DNA of 64,000 bases from the NCBI GenBank assembly GCA_037176705.1, contig CM073887.1, forward strand, positions 85,260,348 through 85,324,347, in the 5' to 3' direction. Made by a program: the position numbers and the translations under genes. The stretch is from Molossus alvarezi (Eukaryota; Chordata; Mammalia; Chiroptera; Molossidae). Positions within the stretch are counted from its first letter, which is position 1. Each line of letters opens with the position of its first letter. Below, piece by piece: positions 11,818-22,331 of this stretch. The notes under the pieces were generated by a model. It did no database searches. It saw only the letters and a program-made list of their open reading frames with translations, and had not been told where the DNA came from.

Positions 11818-12745
11818 TGATGAAACAAAGAAACAAATCCCAAATGAAAGAACAAGATAATTCTCCAAAAGAAGGGCTAAATGAAATGTAGGTAAGCAAG
11901 TTATCAGATATAGAGTTCAGATTATAAGAATGCTCAACAACATGAGAAAATATATAAAAACAATAAAAAAACAGCCAATTGGAAATTAAAAAATGACATA
12001 GCAGAGATAAAGAATACACTGGGTCTATGGCCATACCACCTTGAATGTGCCCGATCTCGTCTGATCTCAGAAACTAAGCAGGGCAAGCCTGGTTGATACT
12101 TGGATGGGAAGAATATACTGGAAGGAATAAACAGAAGATTAGAGGAAGCTGAGATTGGATTAGCAAATTAGAAGATAGGGTAGAAAAAAAGCACTCAATC
12201 AAAGAACCAAAAAGAAAAAAACAATAAAAACCAGGAGGGCAGTTTAAGAGAGCCATGGAACAACATGAACTGTAACAACATTTGTATCATAGGAGTACCA
12301 GAGAAGAAGAAAGTGAGCAAGGGTTAGAGAACCTGTTTGAAGAAAGAGGGGCAAAATACTTCCCTGACTTGGTGAAGGAAAAATCACACAAGTTCAGGAA
12401 GCACAGAGTCCCAAGCTAGAAGAACCCAAAGAGGTTCAAGCCAAGACACATCATAATTAAAATGCCAAAATTTAAAGACAGAGAGAATCTTAAAGATGGC
12501 AATGCATTACCTACAAAGAAGCTCACATAAGACTGTAAGCTGACTTCTCAACAGAATCACTATAAGCCAAAAGGGAATGGCATGACCTATTAAAGGTAAT
12601 GAAAAACAAGAATCTGAAACCAAGACTACTCTATCCAGCAAGGCTGTCATTCAACATTGAAAGTGAAGTAAAGAACTTCCCAACAACAACAAAAAGGCTA
12701 GAGGAATATATTACCACCTAACCAGCATTGCAATAAATGTTAAAA
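11818..12745 (+). pseudogene. L1 ORF1 remnant (copy A)
   Basis: Nucleotides align through the order known for L1 ORF1p: an N-terminal 'MKEQ'-like start, a coiled-coil zone, a 'ggggcaaaatacttccctga' RRM-end region and the C-terminal 'ccaagactactctatccagc' block. Stop codons (for example TAG after 'gaaatg' near 11887) and frameshifts break it, and a 5S insert interrupts the coiled-coil zone. ORF1p is the trimeric RNA chaperone of L1. This copy cannot encode it. Confidence 0.8.
12023..12108 (+). pseudogene. 5S rRNA tailless retropseudogene
   Basis: About 86 bases match the 5' part of vertebrate 5S rRNA: 'gtctatggccataccacc', 'cccgatctcgtctgatctca', 'aaactaagcagggc' and 'tacttggatggga'. The 3' third is absent and there is no A tail. 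A 13-bp duplication with one mismatch flanks it: aagaatacactgg (12010-12022) and aagaatatactgg (12109-12121). This is the signature of an L1-mediated insertion of a 3'-truncated pol III transcript. Substitutions such as 'acc-ttgaatg' show it is not functional. Confidence 0.92.
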
Positions 12746-12807
12746 GGGCTGCTGTATTAAGAAGAAATAGAAAGACAGAAACATAGGCATCAAGAATAAA
12801 AATGGTT

Positions 12808-12909
12808 GCCCTGGCCAGTTTGGCTCAGTGGTTGGAGCATCGGCCTGCAGACCAGAGAGTCCCGGGTTCATTTCCTGCTAGGGGCACATACCAAAAAAAA
12901 AAAAAAAGA
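12808..12909 (+). repeat. short VES-type SINE (tRNA head plus A tail only)
   Basis: The tRNA-like head runs through 'ttggctcagtggttggagca' and 'gagtcccgggttcatttcct' to 'aggggcacatacc' and then goes straight into an A run. The middle, TCTC and GGATTAAA parts of the usual VES are missing. It sits in the first codons of L1 copy A ORF2. Related head-only copies lie at 36511 and 53165. Confidence 0.88.
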
Positions 12910-12950
12910 ATTAAAATAAATAAGTACCTGTTGATAAAAACTTTAAATGT

Positions 12951-13197
12951 GAAAAAAATGTGGGACAGGAAAAACGTTGAGGACCTTTGCCCTGTGCTAG
13001 GGGCCTGCATAGTGTAATATAACGTGTTCATGAAGCTACTTGCATGCATGTCAGTTGTCATCCAGGAACTCTAGGGAGGTAGAGATCAGTTTACTCAGGT
13101 GGAGAAGTTTCTTGTAGAATGACAAAGTTTGGGACTCACTCACTTAACTGAAGATACCCCAGCCTAGAAGAAGGACCAGGAGAAAAGGTAATGCCCC
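12951..13197 (+). other. extra 5' sequence of the HAL1-like insertion (candidate 5' transduction)
   Basis: This 247-bp stretch lies between the target duplication ending at 12950 and the point where the two HAL1-like copies begin to match (agacttctggtcaagatggc). The other copy (- strand, ending near 38972) has nothing similar upstream. It therefore appears to have arrived with the insertion, as a 5' transduction or an alternative upstream promoter. No gene is seen in it. Confidence 0.5.
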
Positions 13198-14014
13198 AAA
13201 GAGACTTCTGGTCAAGATGGCAGCATAGGTAAATGCAGGATCACGTCCTCCCACAACCACATCAAAGTTACAACTAAACTACAGAACAACCATCATTCAA
13301 AACTGCCTGAAATCAAGCTGAATGGAACTCCTACAACTACGGAATTAAAGCAGCAGCCACATTGAGACTGGTAGGAGGGGCAGAGGCCCAACGGGCTGGT
13401 CCCACACCCGTGTGGAGGATAAAAATCAGGAGGACACCTCGGCTGGGAAGGTCCTTCCTGAGGACTGAAAGGTCCCCGTCCCACACCAGGTGCCCTGCTC
13501 AAGGTTCCAGTGCCAGGAAGAGAAGTCCCCATAACTTCTGGCTGGAAAAACCAGCGGGAACTGAGGTTCAGGGAGGCTGAGGTGGCTGGAGCCCCAGGCA
13601 GCTCCTTAAAGGGCCTGCGCGCACGGACTTACTCAGACTCTCTCCCTCTCAGCTTGGAGGGGAGGCAGCTTTAGGGGCACCAGAGTCATACAGGGAAGAA
13701 CTGAGCTGTTTGGCACTGGAGCGAGGGCTGGAGAGGGGGCTTTCTTGGGGACAAACGTGCTGTAAGAGGCCTTTGTTCCTTTGGTGAGCCCTTCCTGGGG
13801 GTGGCAGACAGTTGTGTATCTTGGACTCCAGCAACCTGGCTCACACTGGTAGCCCCGCCCTGGTGACTCCCTGAGGCCCCGCCCAACCCCACCCCGCCCC
13901 ACCCAACTTTCAAGCCCACCCAACTTTCAAGCCCACCCAAGCTGTTGCCACTTGCTTAACCATAGGATTGGCCTGTCTTGGATCCTGCTTCAGGTTTTTC
14001 CTAAATTCTTTCAA

Positions 14015-15033
14015 ATGAGTAGCATCTGGTCTCAGCTAGCCCCATACCTTTCGTTAAGTAATACACTGAAACAAACACAGGGAGGCAGCCAAAATGAGGA
14101 GACAAAGAAACAGGTCCCAAATGAAAGAACAGAACAAAACCCCAATAAAAGAACTGAGCGAAATGGAGATAAGAACCTAACAGATGCTGAGTTCAAAACA
14201 CTGCTTATAAGGATGCTCAATGAACTTAGTGAGAACCTCAGTGAACTTAGGGAGGACCTCCAGAGCATAAAAAAGGACCAGTTAGAAATCATGGATACAC
14301 AGTTAGAATTGAAGGAGGCATTCACTGAAATAAAGAATAATTTACACAGCTTCAATAATAGAGTATGTAAATCCAAGGAGCAAACCATCGATTTGGAATA
14401 TAAGGAACCAAAAAATGCCCAATCAGAACAGCAAAAAGAAAAAAGAATCCAAAAAATGAGGATAGTGTAAGGAGCCTCTGGGACAACTTCAAGCGTGCCA
14501 ACATTCGCATCTTGGGGGTGCCAGAAGGAGAAGAGAGAGAACAAGAAATCGAAAACCTGTTTGAAACAATAATGGCAGAAAACTTTCCTAACTTGGTGAA
14601 GGAAACAGACATACAAGTCCAGGAAGCACAGAGAGTCCCCAACAAGATGAACCCCAAGAGGCCCACACCAAGACACATCATCATCAAAATGCAAAAGGTT
14701 CAAGTCAAAGAGACAATCTTAAAAGCAGCAAGAGAAAGGCAGCTAGTTACCTACAAGGGAGTACCCATTAGGCTGTCAGCTGATTTCTCAAAAGAAACTT
14801 TGCAGGCCAGAAGGGAGTGCCAAGAAATATTCAGAGTGATGGAAAGCAAGAACCTACAACCAAGATTACTCTATCCTGCAAAGCTGTCATTTAGAATTGA
14901 CAGCCATATAAAGAGTTTCCCAGACAAGAAAAAGTTAAAGGAGTTCATCACCACCAAACCGTTATTATATGAAATGATGAAGGGTCTTTTTGAAGAAAAA
15001 GATAAAATATATGAACAAACACAATGGCAATGA
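14015..15033 (+). pseudogene. L1-type ORF1 of HAL1-like copy 1 (frameshifted)
   Basis: One frame runs from an ATG at 14015 (MSSIWSQL...) through a charged coiled-coil region to a TAA at 14468. The next frame carries the rest: an RRM ('NIRILGVPEG', inferred across the break), 'PRHIIIKMQKV', 'LSADFSKETLQARRE' and 'LLYPAKLSF', ending at 15033. Relative to copy 2 a 1-base shift lies near 14450. The L1-like start (MRRQRNRSQMKEQ-type, at about 14094) runs into a stop after about 28 codons, and copy 2 has the same defect. The family's role would be an L1-style RNA-binding chaperone. This copy is broken. Confidence 0.8.
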
Positions 15034-15133
15034 ATACATATCTATCAACAATGGAATCTACAAACAAAATGAACAGGCAGAACAGAAACATTCTCACAGA
15101 TACAGAGAACATATTGTTGGTTGCCAGATGGCG

Positions 15134-15146
15134 GGGGGGGGGGGGT
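15134..15146 (+). repeat. poly-G tract in the HAL1-like 3' UTR
   Basis: An uninterrupted G run follows 'gccagatggc', with more G-rich blocks at 15225-15238 and 15300-15335. L1 3' UTRs typically carry such G-rich, quadruplex-prone tracts. Confidence 0.8.
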
Positions 15147-15410
15147 GTTGGGGGAATGGGTGAAAAAGATGAAGACATTAAGAAGTACAAATTGGTTGCT
15201 AGACTGACAAACCTCAAAGGGAAGGGGTTTGGGGGTGGGAAGAAATAAACCAAAGAACTTATATGCATAAGCAATGGACACAGACAATAGTGTGAGAAAA
15301 GGCGGGAGGGGGGTGGGAGTGGGGAAGAGGGGGTCAATGGGGGAAAAATGAGAAACATCTGTAATACATTCAACAATTAAAATAAAAAAAACAGAAAAAT
15401 AAAAACTTTA

Positions 15411-16233
15411 TTATTTTTTTTATTTTAAGATAAGGCTTTTATTCCATTTTTAAGAAATAAGTAAATGTTCTATTCTTTTGAAGATGTCTAAGGAAGAATA
15501 AAAGTCATGAAATATCAATGTTTACAAATAGAAGAGGTCAAAAAATTAAATTCAAGCACTAAAATTGGGTCCAGTGGATCCTAATGGTATATACCATGGA
15601 TTAAGAGAATTATTCTTGAGATCTTAAGATTTAACTGACTTAAATTCACAAATGGGAACACTTAGTAAGATATCTGTTTTAAGTTTTAAATATGATACAA
15701 TATCATTATTTCAATTTAATTATAATCTATTGTATAAGTTTCTCTTCCATTAATTTTAAGGACTTGAAATATATTTGATCTATGTAATAAAATGCTTATA
15801 GCAACTATAATAGCTAGTGTTAACCAGTTATTTTTACGTTCAAGAAAACTTAGCTAAGCCTTCATTTAATTATCTTCTTTTTATCAAGAAAGAAAATATG
15901 AGGCAACAAGAGATTGAGAAACTCACTTAGGTTCACAAAGCTAATAAACTGAGTTGAGATTTGAACTTGGGTCTTTCTGATTTCCAAGCTCATGATCTTT
16001 CCACTTTTGTTCATTGTTCAAGCAAACTGTATTTCCATACTACTTTTATTCAGCATTCTTAGAGAATACCTAAGTAAATATTTTAGGAAATAGACTCTTA
16101 ACTTATTGAATAAAACACATTTGCATTGTTTAAATATAGTATAACAGTTTATATTATACTAAATAGTTAATATAAACATTCATGTTAATTATTTTGATTT
16201 TAATACTTTTTAAAATGTTATAACCTGTTTAAC
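15411..16233 (-). other. 3'-transduced flank of the minus-strand L1
   Basis: About 0.8 kb of non-L1, AT-rich sequence. It sits between the L1's own A tail (plus-strand T-rich run at about 16236-16262) and a second A tail (plus-strand 'ttattttttttatttt' at 15411-15426). The outer target duplication aaataaaaacttta is at 15397-15410 and 22318-22331, so the segment was carried in with the L1. It probably originates downstream of the donor L1. No gene is seen in it. Confidence 0.75.
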
Positions 16234-16488
16234 TTTTTTTTATTTTTTATTTTATTTATTTTTTGTTACAGATGTCACTCCTTTTTTACCCAATTGACAC
16301 CCTCCTCCCCATCCCCCCCTCCCCCGTCCCCAGCTTTGGTGTCCATGTCCATTAGTTATGCATACATGCATATAAGTTCGGTGGTTTATCTCTTCCCACC
16401 CCCCAACCCCTCTTCTGAGGGATGTCATTCTGTGCCCTACTTCCATGTTTCTGGGTCTACCATATTCCTCAGACTGTTATGTTCATTA

Positions 16489-19400
16489 TATTCCATATAT
16501 AAGTGAGATCATGTGGTATTGTCTTTTTCTGCTTGGCTTATTTCACTTAGGATAACACTTTCCAGGTCCCTCCATGTCATCTCAAAGGATAAGAGATCTT
16601 TCTTTCTTACCGCTGCATAGTACTCCATTGTGTATATGTACCACACTTTTTTATCCATTTGTCTAATGATGGACACTTGGGCTGTTTCCAGATCTTAGCT
16701 ATTGTAAATAGTGCTGCTATGAACATGGGGGTACATATATTCTTCTTGATTGGTGTTTCAGGCTTCGTAGGGTATATTCCTAGAAGTGGGATCACTGGGT
16801 CAAATGGAAGTTGAATTTTTAACTTTGTGAGGTAATACAATATTGTTTTCCATAGTGGCTGCATCAGTCTGCATTCCCCCAGCAGTGTACTAGATAGAGT
16901 CCCCTTTTCTCCACACCCTCGCCAACACTTGTTGTTTGATGATTTGTTGATGGCGGCCATTGTGACAGGTGTGAGGTGATACCTCATTGTTGTTTTAATT
17001 GGCATCTCTCTGATGATTAGTGATGTTGAGCATTTCTTCATATGTCTCTTAGCCATTTGTATGTCCTGTTTGGAGAGGTGTCTATTCAGCTCCTGTGCCC
17101 ATTTTTAAATTGGGTTCTTTGTCTTCCTTTTGTTGAGTTGTATGAGTACTCTCCATATATTGGAAAATAACCCCTTTTCTGATATATCATTGGCAATGAT
17201 GTTCTCTCATACAGTGGGTTGCCTTTCCATTTTGATGATTGATTCTTTTGCTGTGCAGAAGCTTTTTAGTTTGATGTACTCCCATGTGTTCATTTTCTCC
17301 GTTGTTTCTGTTGCCTTAGGTGATGTATCAGTGAAAATTCTGCTGCATATGATGTCCGAAATTTTGATGCCTACATTTTCTTCTAGAATATTTGTGGTTT
17401 CATGGGTCACATTTAAGTCTTTTGTCCATTTTGAGTTTATTTTTGTGTATGGAGTAAGTTGATGGTCTAGTTTCATTTTTTTGCATATAGCTGTCCAATT
17501 TTCCCAACACCATTTATTAAAGAGGCTGTCTTGACTCCACTATATGCTCTTGCCACCTTTGTCAAATATTAATTGAGCATACTGCCTTGCGTCCATTTCT
17601 GGGTTCTCAGTTCTGTTCCACTGGTCTATATGGCTGTTCTTGTGCCAGTACCAGGCTGTTTTGATTACAATCGCTTTGTAGTATAACCTGATATCTGGTA
17701 TTGTTTTTTTTTTTTTTATCCTCACCCGAGCACATCTTTCCATTTTTTGTTCAGGTAGAGTGGGAGGGAGAGAGAGGAACAGAGAGAGAGAGAGAAACAT
17801 CGACGTGAAAGGAACACATCGAGTGGCTGCCACCCGCATGACAGACCAGGGCCGGGGACAAACTGCAACCGAGGTACGCGCCCTTAGCGGGAACCGAACC
17901 CGGGTCTCTCTGGACCGCAGGCCGACGCTCTAACCGCTGAGCCAAACCGGCCAGGGCTGATATCTGGTATTGTAATCCCACGTACTTTGTCCTCCTTTTT
18001 CAAAATTGCTGTGGCTATTCGGGGTCTTTTTTGGTTCCATATGAGCTTTTGAAGTATTTGTTCTAGTTCTGTGATATATGTCGTTGGTATTTTGATGGAG
18101 ATTGCATTGAATCTATAGATTGCTTTGGGTAATATGGACATTTTAATGATGTTAATTCTTCCAATCCATGAACAAGGTATGTGCTTCCACTTTTTTATAT
18201 CTTCCTCTATTTCTTTTTTCAATGTCCTGTAGTTTTCTGCAAATAGGTCCTTTACTTCTTTGGTTAAGTTTATTACTAGGAATCTTAATTTTTTTGCCGC
18301 GATGGTAAATGGGATTTTTTCAGTTTCTCTTTCTGTGAGTTTATTATTGGTGTATAAGAACGCCGTCAATTCCTTGATGTTAATTTTGGATCCTGCTACT
18401 TTGCCAAATTCATTTATTAAGTCTAGTAGAATTTTGATGGGGTCTTTAGGTTTTTCTATGTATAATATCATGTCATCTGCAAATAATGATAGTTTCACTT
18501 CCTCCTTTCCAATTTGGATCCCTTTTATTTTTTTCCTCATGTCTGATTGCTGTGGCTAAGACATCCAGTACTATGTTAAATAAGAGTGGCGAAAGTGGGT
18601 ATCCCTGTCTTGTTCCTGTTCTTAAAGGAAATGTTTTTAGTTTCTGTCCATTGAGTATGATGTTGGCTGTAGGTCTTTCATATATGGCCTTTATTATGTC
18701 AAGATATGATCCCTCTATTCCCACACTGCTGAGCGTTTTTATCAGAAATAGATGCTGAATTTGTTGAATGCTTTTTCAGCATCTATTGATATGATCATAT
18801 GGTTTTTATCTTCATTTTGTTTATGTGGTGTATCACATTTATTGATTTGCAAATATTGTACCAGCCTTGCATCCCTGGAATGAATCCCACTTGGTCATGG
18901 TGAATAATTTTTTTATGTATTGCTGGATCCGATTTGCTAGTATTTTGGCGTCTATGTTCATCAGGGATATTGGCCTGTAGTTTTCTTTCTTTGTAGTGTC
19001 TTTTTCTGGTTTTGGAATTAGAATTATGCTGGTCTCATAGAACGAGTTTGGAAGTCTTTCTTCTTCTTGAATTTTTTGAAATAGTTTGAGGAGAATGGGT
19101 GTTAGTTCTTTTTGAAGGTTTGGTAAAACTCTCCCATGAAGCCACCTGGACCTGGGCTTTTATTTGCTGAGAGAGTCTTGATTAGATCTTCAATTTCCTT
19201 AGTTGTTATTGGTCTGTTCAAGATTTCTATCTCTTCCCGGGCAAGTTTTGGGAGACTGTGTGTTTCTAGAAATTTGTCCATTTTGCTTAGATTGTCGAAT
19301 TTGTTGCCATATAGTTGTTCATAGTAGCTATTAACAATCTTTTGTATTTCTGTGGTGTCAGTTGTTACTTCTTTTTTTTCATTTCTGATTTTGTGTATTT

Positions 19401-20569
19401 GCGTTCTCTCTCATTGTTTCTTGGTGAGTCTAGCTAAGTGTCCATCAATCGTGTTTATCTTTTCAAAGAACCAGCTCTTTGTTTCATTGATTCTTTGAGT
19501 TGCTTTTTTGGTTTCTGTCATTTATTTCTGCTCTGATCTTTATGGTGTCCTTCCTTCTACTTGCTCTGGGGTTTTCTTTTTGTTTGCTTTCTAATTCTTT
19601 AAGTTGTGAGGTTAGATAGTCAATTAGAAATTTTTTTGGTTTCTTGAGGTAGGCCTGTAGTGCTATGAACTTCCCTCTCAGAACTGCTTTTGCTGCATCC
19701 CACAGATTTTTTGTTGTTGTGTGTTCTTTTTCGTTGGTTTTCAGGAAGTTTTTAATTTCTTCCTTGATGTCCTCGGTAACCCATTCATTGTTTAATAACA
19801 TGCTATTTAGCCTCCATGTGTTCAAATGTCTTTGCATGTTTTTATTGCAATTGATTTCTAGTTTCATGTCATTGAGATATGAGAAGATGATTGATATGAT
19901 TTCAATCTTCTTGAACTTGTAGAGATATAGTTTGTGTCCTATCATGTGGTCTATCTTTGAGAATGTCCCTTGTGCACTTGAGAAGAATGTGAATTCTGTA
20001 GTTTTTGTGTGTAATTCTCTGTAGATATCTATTAAATCCTATTAAATACATTTGGTCTAGTCCTTCATTTAGAGTCTCTGTTTCCTTGCTAATTTTTTGT
20101 CTAGAGGATCTATGCAGTGATGTCAGCGGGGTGTTGAAGTCCCCTGCTATGATTGTATTGTTGTCAATTTCTCCTTTGAATTCCTGCAGAAGATTTTAAA
20201 TATATTTTGGTGCTCCTATATTGGGTGCATATATGTTTATCAAGGTTATATCTTCCTGTTGGATAGATCCTTTTAATATTATGTAGTGGCCTTCTTTGTC
20301 TCTACTTATGGCCTTCATTTTGAAATCTATTTGATCATATATGAGTATTGCTACCCCAGGTTTTTTTTGCTTTCCATTTTCTTGGAAAGTTTTTTTCCAT
20401 CCCTTCACTTTCAACCTATGTGAGTCTTTTGTTGTGAGGTGGGTCTGTTGTAAACAACATATAGATGAGTCATGCTTTCTATCCCATCAGCTACTCTGTG
20501 TCTTTTTATCGGAGCATTCAGTCCATTTACATGGAAGGTGATTATTAATATGTACTTATTTATTGCCAT
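16489..20569 (-). pseudogene. L1 ORF2 (copy D), degenerate
   Basis: ORF2p is the L1 endonuclease and reverse transcriptase. Endonuclease pieces are readable near 20414-20196 ('GVAILIYDQIDFKMK', 'NIYAPNIGAPKYI'). The RT core shows '[20 protein letters not shown]' near 18640 and the catalytic '[13 protein letters not shown]' near 18470 with both aspartates present. The C-terminal region contains the '[11 protein letters not shown]' cysteine block near 16910. Many stops and shifts, plus a VES insertion at 17704-17957, disable it. Confidence 0.88.
17704..17957 (-). repeat. VES-type SINE inside L1 copy D ORF2
   Basis: Complete minus-strand VES with the promoter boxes near 17950 (A) and 17895 (B). 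A perfect 15-bp duplication, tgatatctggtattg, flanks it at 17689-17703 and 17958-17972. It is the youngest layer of the nested cluster. Confidence 0.95.
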
Positions 20570-20614
20570 TGTTGTTTAGTTTGGTTCTATTTTTCTTCCT
20601 ATTTTTTCTACTAA

Positions 20615-21500
20615 TTACAGCAGTCCTTTTAACTTTTCTTGCAGTGTTGGTTTGGTGCTAATGTATTCTTTTAGCCTTTTTTTTTGGTCTGGGAAGCTCT
20701 TTATTTGATCTTCTATTTTGAATGATAGCCTTGCTGGGTAGAGTAGTCTTGGATTCAGATTCTTGTTTTTCATGACTTTGATTACTTCATGCCATTCCCT
20801 TCTGGCCTGTAGTGTTTCTTGTGAGAAGTCAGCTGAGAGCCTTATGGGGTTTCATTTGCAGGTAACCTGTTGCTTATCTCTTGCTGCTTTTAGGATTCTC
20901 TCTTTGTCTTTAATTTTTGGCATTTTAATTACTATGTGTCTTGGTGTGGGCCTGTTTGGGTTCTTCTTACTTGGGGCTATCTGTGCTTCTTGAACTTGAA
21001 TGCCTTCTTCTTTCACCAAATTAGGGACGTTTTCTGTCACTATTTTTTTGAATATATTCTCTATCCCTTGTTCATTTTCTTCTTCTTCGGGGACTCCTGT
21101 GATACGAATATTATTACGTTTCCAGTTGTCCCACAGTTCTCTTAAGCTGTCTTCCTGTTTTTTAATCATTTTTTTCCTTTTGGTTTTCTGATTGGTTGAT
21201 TTTTTCTACCCTGTCTTCTAATTTACTGATCCATTCCTCATCTTCCTCTATTCTGATTTTTAGAACTTCCAATGTGTTTTTCATTTCTGATATGTCATTT
21301 TTTATCCTTTCTTGGTTGTTTTTAATTTCCAGTTGGTTTATTTTTAGCATATGTATGTCCTTACTCATGCTGTTGAGCTTCCTCAAGATCATGGCTCTGA
21401 ATTGAAGCTCTGTTAACTTGCCTAACTGCTCCACATTGATCTCATCGTGGGTGGAGGTCTCTTGTTCTTTCATTTGGATGCTGTTACTGTGTTTCACCAT
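20615..21500 (-). pseudogene. L1 ORF1 (copy D), one frameshift
   Basis: Starts MVKHSNSIQMKEQ, continues through a long charged coiled coil ('LEDRVEKINQSENQ'), then shifts frame near 21165. The second frame supplies 'KKQEDSLRELWDNWKRNN' (RRM start), 'NIFKKIVTENVPNLVKEEG' and 'PRHIVIKMPKI', ending at a TAA near 20615. Apart from the shift it is close to the intact ORF1 at 62663. ORF1p is the L1 RNA-binding trimer. This copy is not expected to make a complete protein. Confidence 0.87.
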
Positions 21501-22331
21501 TTTGAGTATCACAGTGGGCTTTGGAGCCTGCCACATTTTCCCTGTGGGTGTTGGTGTTCTGGTGTTTGTGGATCCCTCTCCTGGGGATAGATGAGCAAGG
21601 GAGGACCCATGTTAAACACCACTGTCAAGTCTTCCTTTCCTGGTTAAAGTTGCTAGCCCAGGAAAAGTACTGTTATCCTCTAACTTTTTGCCTGGAGGAT
21701 AGCAGTGGAGGTTACTTGATGAGTTTTGTGTTATCAGTTGATTGAAAAACTCCCTCAGGTGCTCAACATAAGGGGATTTTCCGAGTTTGGGGCTGATGCT
21801 TGTTGTTAAAGAGCCTCAATTAGTATTTCAATGACCCACAGGGTGGGGTTGGATCTCGCAAGGAGGGGCTTCTGTCTTTCCCCAGAGCCTGGGACGGAGC
21901 AATATGGCCACCGTCCTGTGTGACAGCAACTCAGCAAAAGCTCTGAGTGCTCTCCGAGTGTCCCCTCACAGTTCCAGTCCAGTATGCCCTCCCTCTGCTG
22001 GAGCCCAAGGTGAGTGGATGTGGCTTTTTTAACCCCTGTCCTGGCTCTGCGCTGTGGAGCCTCTTGGGAGTTTAACCCGAGGGTGCTGCTCCCAGGTAAG
22101 GCCGCTGCCGAGCTGCTGACTGTGGGCTCCCAGCCCTCGTATTGCGCCTTTGCAGTCCTACCAGGAAGTCAGTGTCCCTGGTTATATGGTACTTGCAAGC
22201 TGCTTTTCTGTTGCTTTTTCCCGTCGATTTTTCTGTGTGGTAATTGTAATTCCAGTTTGGTTCTAGGAGACGGTCTGTGTAGCTTCCATTCACTCCGCGG
22301 TCATTTTGGATCTCCCTAAATAAAAACTTTA

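Larger units (their letters stand above)
10580..12950 (+). mobile_element. LINE-1 copy A, 5' part (5' UTR, ORF1 remnant, ORF2 start)
   Basis: Starts with an L1 5' end ('aataatggcagcagattg', compare 61850). An 5' UTR follows to about 11815, then an ORF1 remnant from 'atgatgaaacaaagaaac' near 11818 to about 12745, then the first ORF2 bases. ORF1 is broken by stops and shifts. It is interrupted by a 5S rRNA retropseudogene and a short VES. ORF2 stops abruptly at 12950 and resumes at 22332: the 17 bases ataaaaactttaaatgt (12934-12950) recur at 22320-22336, which marks an insertion site within the original L1. Old and inactive. Confidence 0.88.
13198..15399 (+). mobile_element. HAL1-like ORF1-only L1 derivative, copy 1
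   Basis: About 2.2 kb. It has a 5' end with a YY1-like 'caagatggc' motif, a GC-rich 5' UTR to about 14010, an ORF1-type region (14015-15033), and then directly an L1-type 3' UTR (15034-15375) with a G-rich tract and an A-rich tail. There is no endonuclease or reverse transcriptase region. A second copy on the opposite strand (36736-38972) has the same ORF1-to-3' UTR junction, so this is a family structure and not a chance deletion. HAL1 'half-L1' elements are known in mammals and rely on L1 enzymes. The target duplication ataaaaactttaaatgt marks its insertion into L1 copy A. Confidence 0.85.
16234..22317 (-). mobile_element. full-length LINE-1 copy D, degenerate
   Basis: Read on the minus strand: a 5' end near 22317 ('ggagatccaaaatgaccgcg'), a 5' UTR to 21501, ORF1 (21500-20615), a short spacer, ORF2 (20569 to about 16489) and a 3' UTR ending in an A-rich tail. 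About 5.8 kb after removing a 254-bp VES. Both ORFs have disabling changes, but the layout is complete. Target duplication aaataaaaacttta (15397-15410 and 22318-22331) places it within the tail and target duplication of the HAL1-like element. It includes a 3' transduction. Confidence 0.9.

Noticed and set aside
13633..13940. 84-96-codon minus-strand frames near 13.8 kb
   Set aside because: Antisense to the GC-rich 5' UTR of HAL1-like copy 1; composition-driven.
12951..22320. A single 9.4-kb novel mobile element between the 17-bp repeats
   Set aside because: Inner duplications, two opposite element orientations and a second A tail resolve it as successive nested insertions.
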